From: CAYQCN01 sp964415975
GTDB taxonomy: Bacteria; Patescibacteriota; Saccharimonadia; QS-5-54-17
Assembly: GCA_964415975.1 (NCBI GenBank)
Contig: CAYQCN010000023.1
Span: forward strand, 1 to 9,899
DNA: 9,899 nt
Direction: 5' to 3'
The position numbers were made by a program, and so were the translations under genes. The stretch's first letter is position 1, and every line of letters begins with the position of its first letter. Positions 1-5,886 of this stretch are shown piece by piece. The notes below the pieces were generated by a model that was not told the DNA's origin, did not search any database, and worked only from the letters and a program-made list of their open reading frames with translations.

Positions 1-346
1 ACTGCCCATCAAGAGATTCGTCCAGTTCTTGGGCGCTATCTGCATCAAGGTACTGAGTGAATGAGTCGCCAGTAGCCCCTACTAGTCCTTTCTTTAAGCC
101 CTCCATAAGCTCTTCTTCGCTCAATTCGCCGGCATATTTTTCGCGTAACGCACCGTACAGCTCGTCAACTCTTTCATAGTCGAGCTCTTCAGGAAGGTCT
201 TCATTGACACTTCCATATCTCTGGGTGTCTATACCGTCAAAATTAGCGCCGAGACTAAAACCCAACAGCCCTACAAGTAATACCGCAGCTAGCACTGTTG
301 GTAAGCCGAACCGACCTCGAAACTGTGTATTTTGATCTTCTTCCAT
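1..346 (-). CDS. Carboxy-terminal processing protease (S41 family), N-terminal part
   Basis: This is the first 115 codons of a gene that runs off the left edge. Residues about 13-36 (FGLPTVLAAVLLVGLLGFSL) form a signal anchor. They are followed by the helical N-terminal region typical of Ctp/S41 proteases: LDYERVDELYGALREKYAG, then LSEEELMEGLKKGLVGATGD and SFTQYLDADSAQEL. Family members are exported serine proteases with a PDZ domain and a Ser/Lys dyad; both would lie outside the window, so activity cannot be judged. The ATG at 346 is preceded directly by AGGA, too close to serve as a ribosome site, and by an extended -10 about 7 nt upstream, suggesting a leaderless mRNA. It follows the CHAP hydrolase gene by 65 bp. 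ctp genes commonly sit behind ftsEX and a hydrolase in Gram-positive-type bacteria, so a role in envelope protein processing is inferred. Confidence 0.85.
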   Translation of the reverse strand, partial: MEEDQNTQFRGRFGLPTVLAAVLLVGLLGFSLGANFDGIDTQRYGSVNEDLPEELDYERVDELYGALREKYAGELSEEELMEGLKKGLVGATGDSFTQYLDADSAQELDESLDGQ

Positions 347-353
347 TCCTATA

Positions 354-362
354 ATTGTAGCA
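354..362 (-). promoter_or_regulatory. Extended -10 promoter of the S41 protease gene
   Basis: On the minus strand this reads TGCTACAAT, an extended -10 (TGn followed by a 5/6 match to TATAAT). No convincing -35 lies 17 bp upstream. The -10 ends 7 nt before the ATG at 346, so transcription would begin within a base or two of the start codon, which fits leaderless translation. Confidence 0.5.
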
Positions 363-411
363 CAAGGATAAGCCTATACACCCACAAAGTAATGTAGTTT
401 ATATTTTCTAA

Positions 412-1587
412 CTACTCGTGAATAAATGTGTATTGCGACCACTGGGACTTCGGTATACCTGTCACTTCACTGTATCTACCATCCAGCTCTGCATTGAACT
501 GACTGATATCTATATACTCCCCGTACACGTCCTCAACAATCATAACGTGACCCCACTGACCTTGCGTTTCTACTGCTATTGCCCCTATCGCAGGGCTGCG
601 ATCAACCCTCATGTTAGACTGTCTAGCTCTTTCGGGGAAATGGCGTGCATCAGTCGGCACGATTCCGCCCCACCACTTAGGTATCGGTATGCCCATATCA
701 TGTCTTCTCCAGGCAACATACGACGTACACTGTTGATAGAAGAACCTCCATGGGTCTACATGGGCGCTACAAGGAGAGTTCCTGTCCATTCCATTAAACC
801 TACCGTCATCATCAAAACAGTCTGAGTGCATATACGGATAGTTAGTATCACCTGACCTCATATTTCCGCCAGCCTGGTTTTGGGCAATAATTGCCGCTTG
901 CTCTTGACGTAAACTTCGTAGCTCCTCTTCTTGAGATTCTACAAGCTCTTGATAGCGCTCTTCTTCTCCTCTAGTTTGCTCTAAAAGCCGTTCTTGTTCG
1001 CTAATCCTATACTGAATACTGTCTCTTTGAGCTTCCTGTTCGATCATTAAGACATTAAGACTCTCTTGCTCTAATTCAAGCTCCTTCTTCAAAGCTACCA
1101 CATCTTGAGCTGCCTCGTTCAATCCTTCTTTTGCACGTTCCAAATATTCTTGACGGTTTATAAAGTCATTAAAATTATCGCTAGCAAACAATACTTCTAA
1201 AGTAGAAGGGGTGCCCTCCTTATAGAGAGTGCGGCCATGTTCTTTGATTAGTTTCTCAGTAAAAGCTAACTCTTCTTCTGTGTCTGCAATCTGCTCCTCT
1301 ACTCCAGCAATCTCTTCCTCGGTTTGACGTAGCTCGGCTTCTGACTGATTTATTTCAGCATCCAATATTTCTAATTGGTTCTTAAGCGTATCCTCTTCAT
1401 CTCTTAAGTCCTCTATGCGTTCTCTGGAATCGGCTATCTGACTACTAAGTGCATCTATTTCTTGGCTCAGCTGTTGAGCGCTCTGCGCAAAACTTGGCAG
1501 ACGAGCATCTATCAGTGCACTGCTTGCAACTAGCAAAACAAGGCTCATTACAATCGCTGAATTTTTGAATTGTTTTGGTTTTGGCAT
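412..1587 (-). CDS. Secreted PcsB-like coiled-coil hydrolase with CHAP domain
   Basis: This is a probable cell-wall amidase or endopeptidase acting outside the membrane in daughter-cell separation. Counting from the TTG at 1611, the signal segment is residues 18-44 (SAIVMSLVLLVASSALI, then FAQSA). A long Glu/Gln-rich coiled coil spans about 45-245, and a CHAP domain about 285-399. The likely catalytic cysteine is C295 (QQCTSYVAW), the histidine H355 (GQWGHVMIVE), and a possible third residue N373 (ISQFNAE). Cysteines at 265 and 281 just before the domain could form a disulfide. The coiled coil is clearly paralogous to that of the upstream M23 gene (shared LYK.G.PST.E..F.S.NFNDF and TRGEEERYQE). 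I prefer the ATG at 1587 (391 aa); a TTG at 1611 in the same frame is the alternative. Neither has a Shine-Dalgarno site. In streptococci PcsB is controlled by FtsEX; the position behind ftsEX suggests the same here. Confidence 0.9.
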   Translation of the reverse strand: MPKPKQFKNSAIVMSLVLLVASSALIDARLPSFAQSAQQLSQEIDALSSQIADSRERIEDLRDEEDTLKNQLEILDAEINQSEAELRQTEEEIAGVEEQIADTEEELAFTEKLIKEHGRTLYKEGTPSTLEVLFASDNFNDFINRQEYLERAKEGLNEAAQDVVALKKELELEQESLNVLMIEQEAQRDSIQYRISEQERLLEQTRGEEERYQELVESQEEELRSLRQEQAAIIAQNQAGGNMRSGDTNYPYMHSDCFDDDGRFNGMDRNSPCSAHVDPWRFFYQQCTSYVAWRRHDMGIPIPKWWGGIVPTDARHFPERARQSNMRVDRSPAIGAIAVETQGQWGHVMIVEDVYGEYIDISQFNAELDGRYSEVTGIPKSQWSQYTFIHE

Positions 1588-1621
1588 AATTTTTGTTTTA
1601 TTTTTGTACAAAACTACTGTT

Positions 1622-1651
1622 ATCTTACCCTATTTAAAGCTAAAATGTCAA
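1622..1651 (-). promoter_or_regulatory. Promoter of the CHAP hydrolase gene
   Basis: A perfect TTGACA (1646-1651, minus strand) is separated by 18 bp from TAAGAT (1622-1627). Transcription would start near 1615, just 3-4 nt before the TTG at 1611 and about 28 nt before the ATG at 1587. It sits in the 54-78 bp between the M23 gene and the CHAP gene, so the CHAP gene can be transcribed on its own. Confidence 0.7.
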
Positions 1652-1665
1652 TGCTTAGACTGAAA

Positions 1666-2898
1666 CTATTGCAGGTGGGCGTACAGTGTTGATCGGCCAT
1701 CATGGTGCCGGATCATAATCGTATTTCCGTAACCACCCATCCATCCGCTATAAACAATATCGCCACTAGCTGCGGCCATTACTGGGGTTCCGGGACTGGC
1801 AGCTATATCAAGCCCGTTGTGATAGAAGCCGGATCCATAAGGGCAAGCGGGATAAAAACCATTACCACTGAATGGTACACACCCATAAGGCTGAGAAACC
1901 CAGCCTCCGCCACCTCCAACTGGCCACCTATAGCCAAAATTTAATCCATTACTATTGCCAGGGTTTATAGTCGACCCATTACTGTCTCTAACTTCAAAAT
2001 GCAGATGCGGTCCAGTGGAATTGCCGCTCGAACCTACACTGCCAATGACGTCCCCAGCCGACACGCTTCCTTGGGATGCAGTCGGATTGCCGATTCCAGA
2101 GCTAGAATTGCCAACACTCGGCGGTGGTGGCATTCGACACTCACCGCTATCGGTCCATGTTCCGCCACGAGAAGTACACTCAACAATCTGCTGCAACTCA
2201 CGTTGCGACTCTTCATACTCTTGTTGTTGTCGCTGGACTCTTTCTTGGTATCGCTCCTCTTCTCCGCGGGTCTCCTCTACTAGCTCTTGCTGATCCTGTT
2301 GTCGCTGAGTAAGTTCGCTCTGTCGGGCTTTTTGCTCAGACTCTAGGCTGCCTAGGTCATCCTGCTTTTGTTCAAGCTCTTTTTTTAGTTCTCTTACTTC
2401 CGACGCAGCTTCATTGAGCCTGTCTTTAGTCCGTTCAGAATATTCACGACGATTCAGAAAATCATTGAAATTCTCACTTGAAAAGACTATTTCTATGGTG
2501 CTCGGTGAGCCTTGTTTATACAGATCACGAGCACTTTCTTTGACCATCTCTTCGGTCCGTGCCAAATCAGCTTCAGTCTCATTGATAGCTTGTTGAGTTA
2601 GTTCAATTTCTTGGCGGGTTTGAGTAAGTTCGTTTTCAACCCGACCAATGTCTTCATCTAATATCGCAAGCTGATTTTCAAGCGTATTCTCCCGCTCTTG
2701 CAGCTCTGCAATCCGTTCCTCAGACTGCCTTATATCACTCTCTATTGCGCTTAATTCATTGCGCAATTCATCCGCCGACTGCGCCTCTAACACTTTACTA
2801 CCTCCAGCCAACCAAGCCAAACTCGACACAAAGAAAATGGCTACTATCGCCATTGACAGACCTAGCTTTACTTTGCGCTGTGTTATAAACATAAGCAT
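1666..2898 (-). CDS. Secreted coiled-coil M23 metallopeptidase with circularly permuted catalytic domain
   Basis: This is a peptidoglycan hydrolase of the CwlO/EnvC/PcsB type (410 aa). Residues about 14-40 are an export signal (LSMAIVAIFFVSSLAWLAGG). A coiled coil covers 41-240, followed by a Cys-containing linker (C241, C254), a PPPP stretch and a Ser/Gly-rich linker. M23 motifs are all visible but in an unusual order. First comes the segment that normally closes the domain: VSAGDVIGSVGSSGNSTG, then PHLHFEV with H298 and H300, then INP. Next is a Gly-rich joint, then the normally N-terminal half: HNGLDIAASPGTPV with H360 and D364, GGYGNTIMIRHHDG, and STLYAHLQ with H408 as the last residues. 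The zinc ligands (HxxxD and HxH) and auxiliary His are therefore retained, so activity is plausible. C340 and C352 flank a short loop before HNGLD. An in-frame ATG at 2892 may be the true start. The gene lies 213 bp after ftsX; FtsEX partnership is inferred. Confidence 0.92.
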   Translation of the reverse strand: MLMFITQRKVKLGLSMAIVAIFFVSSLAWLAGGSKVLEAQSADELRNELSAIESDIRQSEERIAELQERENTLENQLAILDEDIGRVENELTQTRQEIELTQQAINETEADLARTEEMVKESARDLYKQGSPSTIEIVFSSENFNDFLNRREYSERTKDRLNEAASEVRELKKELEQKQDDLGSLESEQKARQSELTQRQQDQQELVEETRGEEERYQERVQRQQQEYEESQRELQQIVECTSRGGTWTDSGECRMPPPPSVGNSSSGIGNPTASQGSVSAGDVIGSVGSSGNSTGPHLHFEVRDSNGSTINPGNSNGLNFGYRWPVGGGGGWVSQPYGCVPFSGNGFYPACPYGSGFYHNGLDIAASPGTPVMAAASGDIVYSGWMGGYGNTIMIRHHDGRSTLYAHLQ

Positions 2899-2927
2899 CT
2901 TATAACTAATAACCCCTTCATGTACAA
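2899..2927 (-). promoter_or_regulatory. Possible promoter of the M23 hydrolase gene
   Basis: TATAAG (2899-2904, minus strand) matches 5 of 6 of the -10 consensus. TTGTAC lies 17 bp upstream (2922-2927) as a weak -35. The -10 ends 6 nt before the in-frame ATG at 2892, so a leaderless message starting at codon 3 of the longest reading frame is possible. The only purine-rich stretch (AAGGGG, 2913-2918) is about 14 nt from the first ATG, too far for a normal ribosome site. Confidence 0.35.
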
Positions 2928-3111
2928 GATTTGCATTTTAATAAATAATTTTTTATTTAATAATCTCTCAACAACTAGCTCATAACAAAGTATCAGTGGT
3001 TTGTATTCATTATGTATGAGCTTTTGTAGGATAGCATGAAATTTTCGATTTTAACAATAGTCAACAACTGGCATATATAAGCCATTAACCATATAATAAA
3101 CAGCGGTAATG
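2905..3111. other. AT-rich intergenic region between ftsX and the M23 gene
   Basis: About 210 bp, very AT-rich, with no credible open reading frame. It contains A/T runs around 2938-2963 and an 8-bp inverted repeat (AGCTCATA at 2977-2984, TATGAGCT at 3015-3022, 30-nt loop). I see no GC-rich terminator hairpin after ftsX, so read-through from ftsX into the hydrolase gene cannot be excluded. Confidence 0.5.
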
Positions 3112-4038
3112 CTACAGACGTAAGTGTCTAGCCATAGCTAGCATGCTAGAGAATACACCGATCAGTATGCCCACTACGAATGTGGCGACTACTACCAGTG
3201 GCCACATCTGAGTAAAGAAATCCAAAGTCTGACCCAAATCTATATACTGTACATTGTCTCCTAGTACCCTAAACAGCACTATATGGGCTGCTAGTAATGA
3301 TATACTCGCTGCAACAATTCCGTTCAACATCGCCTCAAACAAGAATGGTCCACGTATAAAGGAGTTGGTGGCACCAATTAATCGCATTATACCTATTTCT
3401 TCGCTACGAGCGTAAATTGCTATACGGATGGTGTTAAATATAATCAAAATCGATATTGTCCCGAACAAAACACTAGTAGCTAGTCCAAAAGTTATCAGAA
3501 ATTGTTGCGTACTTGATATTCGCTCAATTGTACGTTGGCTATCTTCATCTAAAGAGCTGTCATCGACCAACGCAGCATACTCTTCTTCTCTCTCAATAAG
3601 CGTATTCACTTCTTGGATGCGATCAATATCATCAACCCGCACCTCAACAGATGCCGGCAAGAAGTTTTGATCCCCAGTCGCCTCTATTACATCATCCTCT
3701 AAGCCTAACTCCTGATAGCGCTCAAACGCTTCAGCTTCTGATATGAACTCAGTGGCCACTATGTTTTCGTCTGCCTCTAGATACGATCGTAACTCCTGCA
3801 CCTCTTCATCGCTGACACCTTCTTCTAAGTACAAGGCCACTAGATCAACCTGTTGTGCATACTGCGCCAACGTATCATTCAGAGCCATATTAAAAACCAC
3901 TGCTCCCAGCATAATCATCAATGTCACCACCATAACTGCAGTGGCTGCTAAATTCAGCCAAGCATTACGGAAGAAGTTGCGAGTGCCGGCCATCATAACC
4001 CGTACCAGCATGAAGAATTTGCGTATCAATGATTTCAT
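3112..4038 (-). CDS. ftsX: Cell division protein FtsX (ABC-type permease subunit)
   Basis: This is the membrane partner of FtsE; FtsEX couples ATP hydrolysis at the septum to activation of extracellular peptidoglycan hydrolases. The 308-residue protein has the FtsX layout: a short basic cytoplasmic N-terminus (MKSLIRKFFMLVRVMMAG), TM1 about 29-51, an extracytoplasmic domain about 52-176, then TM2 about 179-203, TM3 about 233-256 and TM4 about 279-301. The conserved ARSEEIGIMRLIGATNSFIRGPF loop after TM2 is the family hallmark. The size matches short Gram-positive FtsX. The ATG overlaps the ftsE stop by 4 bp (ATGA), and GGAGGG (4047-4052) inside the ftsE end provides a ribosome site 8 nt upstream, so translation is probably coupled to ftsE. 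The outer domain is where the coiled-coil hydrolase would dock. Confidence 0.95.
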   Translation of the reverse strand: MKSLIRKFFMLVRVMMAGTRNFFRNAWLNLAATAVMVVTLMIMLGAVVFNMALNDTLAQYAQQVDLVALYLEEGVSDEEVQELRSYLEADENIVATEFISEAEAFERYQELGLEDDVIEATGDQNFLPASVEVRVDDIDRIQEVNTLIEREEEYAALVDDSSLDEDSQRTIERISSTQQFLITFGLATSVLFGTISILIIFNTIRIAIYARSEEIGIMRLIGATNSFIRGPFLFEAMLNGIVAASISLLAAHIVLFRVLGDNVQYIDLGQTLDFFTQMWPLVVVATFVVGILIGVFSSMLAMARHLRL

Positions 4039-4712
4039 ACTTCATACCCTCCAGCTTCTTCATCTTTCACGACTCTACCGTTTCTAAGAGCTACGACTCG
4101 TCTTTGTAGGGCATTAACTATGTCTCGATTGTGAGTAGTCAGTATGACCGTAGTACCGTATCTATTTATCTTGAGAAGTAGCTCAATAATATCCCAAGAG
4201 TGCTTAGGGTCTAGGTTGCCGGTTGGTTCATCTGCAATCAATATTTTAGGCTGGCGCACAACAGCTCGGGCTATCGCTACGCGCTGCTGTTGTCCGCCAG
4301 AGAGCTCTTTGGGAAAGTTTTTGGCTTTATCGGCTAGACCCACCAAGCTCAGCACTTTGGGAACAGTATGTTTTATAACACTTGGACGGGTACCTGTAAT
4401 CTCAAGAGCAAACGCTACGTTTTCATATACATTTCGGTTCTGGAGCAGTTTGAAATCCTGATAAACTACCCCGATTCGCCTTCTTAGCTGTGGCACGTCA
4501 CGCTTCTTGAGCGTCTCATAGTCGATTCCGCCCACCACGATCTTACCCGATGAGGCTCGCTCCTCTCTTATCAATAAACGAATAAGGGTTGATTTTCCGG
4601 CTCCGCTTTCGCCGACTACAGTCACAAACTCTTTGGGATGGATATGCAAATTGACCCGTGCTAGGGCCGTGTTCTGTCCATAGGTCTTAGAAAGTCTATC
4701 AAGCAATATCAC
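4035..4712 (-). CDS. ftsE: Cell division ATP-binding protein FtsE
   Basis: This is the cytoplasmic ATPase of the FtsEX complex (225 aa, family-typical length). All ABC motifs are present: Walker A GESGAGKST at 34-42, the Q-loop in VYQDFKLLQNRNVYENV (Q85), signature LSGGQQQR at 137-144, Walker B ILIADEP at 157-163 with E162 as the catalytic base, D-loop NLD at 166-168, and the H-loop histidine H194 in LTTHNRD. The QDFKLL(Q) stretch is characteristic of FtsE rather than LolD-type transporters. The start is a GTG at 4712, 28 bp after the prfB stop, with no Shine-Dalgarno site. A TATGAT box at 4725-4730 could give a short-leader transcript, or the gene is cotranscribed with prfB. It ends in TGA, which shows that TGA is a stop codon in this genome. 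Confidence 0.96.
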   Translation of the reverse strand: MILLDRLSKTYGQNTALARVNLHIHPKEFVTVVGESGAGKSTLIRLLIREERASSGKIVVGGIDYETLKKRDVPQLRRRIGVVYQDFKLLQNRNVYENVAFALEITGTRPSVIKHTVPKVLSLVGLADKAKNFPKELSGGQQQRVAIARAVVRQPKILIADEPTGNLDPKHSWDIIELLLKINRYGTTVILTTHNRDIVNALQRRVVALRNGRVVKDEEAGGYEV

Positions 4713-4740
4713 AGTGGTAATAATATCATATAGCTTGCGC

Positions 4741-5829
4741 TTATGAACCCCCTAGGTTCTGAGTGAGATAAGCGTCTATAAAGTCGTCCAGATCGCCATC
4801 TAAAACAGCTTCTGCCTTATTAGATTCAAAACCAGTTCGAGTGTCTTTTACGAGCGTATATGGGTGCAGTACGTAGTTGCGTATCTGCCTACCCCATTGC
4901 TCTTGATGGCTTGGACCTTTAAGCTCTTCGATAGCTTGAACGTGTTGCTCGTGCTGAAGCTGAGCCAATCTCGCCCTCAAAACCTTGAAAGCTGTCTCTT
5001 TATTCTGTAGTTGCGAACGCTCGTTTTGTATAGTCACAACTATATTGGTAGGTATATGGGTTAACCGTATTGCCGAGTCAGTAGTATTAACACCTTGCCC
5101 GCCTTTTCCACTTGAGCGATAGGTGTCGACTCTGACATCTTTCTCGTCAATATTTATGTGCTCCGGCTCATCTATGCTGGGCGTCACCTCGACCAGGGCA
5201 AAGCTGGTCTGACGTAGATTGTCAGAGTTAAATGGACTCTGGCGCACTAGTCGATGAACCCCATTCTCTCCTTTAAGCCTGCCATAAGCATAAGGCCCGC
5301 TAAGCTTTAATATAGCGCTTTTGATTCCGGCTTCATCTCCCGATGATTCGGTCAAAAGCTCAGCCTCTAGGTCGGTCTTTTCGCAGTAACGCACATACAT
5401 GCGAACCAGCATCTGAGCCCAATCTTGAGCATCGGTACCACCGGTGCCTGCATGCACGTGCAAGATAGCATCATTACCGTCATACTTACCAGATAATTTC
5501 ACCTCAAACTCACGAGCTTCAAAACGTGACTTGATGTCGGCGTATTGCTGCTCAAGCTCAGACAGAAGCTCTCTATCCTCCATCTCAGCCAACTCTAGAG
5601 CCGATTTAGCATCGCTTTCTAGACCTTGCCATGTATCTACTTGCTTTTGCATATGAGACTGGCGCTTAGACTGTCTAGCTGCTAGCTCGGGATTGTTCCA
5701 AAAATCTGGGCTCTGCATCTCAAGCTCAATCTCTTCGGCTTCTTTGGCCTTGCTGTCGATATCTAGCTGTCTAGCCGCCTCTTGGATACGCTCAAGCAAT
5801 ATTTGAAGTTCTTTTTGCAGTTCGTGCAT
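4741..5829 (-). CDS. prfB: Peptide chain release factor 2 (RF2)
   Basis: RF2 recognises UGA and UAA stop codons in the ribosome and triggers release of the finished protein. The 362-residue product carries the stop-recognition tripeptide SPF (198-200, in VRQSPFNSDN) and the catalytic GGQ (243-245, in SSGKGGQGVNTTDSAIR). The N-terminal helical domain has the usual SPDFWNNPELA block (40-50), and the length is normal. The common programmed +1 frameshift is absent: where E. coli reads CUU-UGA-C near codon 26, this gene reads L22-D23 as CTA GAT in one frame. It begins at ATG 5829 without a Shine-Dalgarno site and has a TATACT box 9 nt upstream. ftsE follows 28 bp later. The prfB-ftsE-ftsX order is conserved in many Gram-positive-type bacteria. 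Confidence 0.97.
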   Translation of the reverse strand: MHELQKELQILLERIQEAARQLDIDSKAKEAEEIELEMQSPDFWNNPELAARQSKRQSHMQKQVDTWQGLESDAKSALELAEMEDRELLSELEQQYADIKSRFEAREFEVKLSGKYDGNDAILHVHAGTGGTDAQDWAQMLVRMYVRYCEKTDLEAELLTESSGDEAGIKSAILKLSGPYAYGRLKGENGVHRLVRQSPFNSDNLRQTSFALVEVTPSIDEPEHINIDEKDVRVDTYRSSGKGGQGVNTTDSAIRLTHIPTNIVVTIQNERSQLQNKETAFKVLRARLAQLQHEQHVQAIEELKGPSHQEQWGRQIRNYVLHPYTLVKDTRTGFESNKAEAVLDGDLDDFIDAYLTQNLGGS

Positions 5830-5838
5830 GCTTTTTAG

Positions 5839-5844
5839 AGTATA
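5839..5844 (-). promoter_or_regulatory. Candidate -10 box of prfB
   Basis: TATACT on the minus strand is 9 nt upstream of the prfB ATG, implying a leader of only 2-3 nt. The -35 is weak (TTGCTT, 5864-5869, 19-bp spacer). No terminator is evident after the PKD gene 58 bp upstream, so read-through is also possible. Confidence 0.4.
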
Positions 5845-5886
5845 TGGTTTAGGTTGTAGGGTAAAGCAAGCCTCCCTGCCGGTCTT

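Noticed and set aside
347..350. AGGA directly before the S41 protease ATG as a Shine-Dalgarno site
   Set aside because: It touches the start codon with no spacer, so it cannot pair normally with 16S rRNA; a leaderless start fits better.
2885..2924. Tiny upstream open frame (12 codons from an ATG before the M23 gene)
   Set aside because: It overlaps the hydrolase start and has no ribosome site or sequence character suggesting a leader peptide.
2977..3022. 8-bp inverted repeat with a following T-run after ftsX
   Set aside because: The loop is 30 nt, the stem is AT-rich and the T-run is on the strand opposite to transcription, so it is not a credible ftsX terminator.
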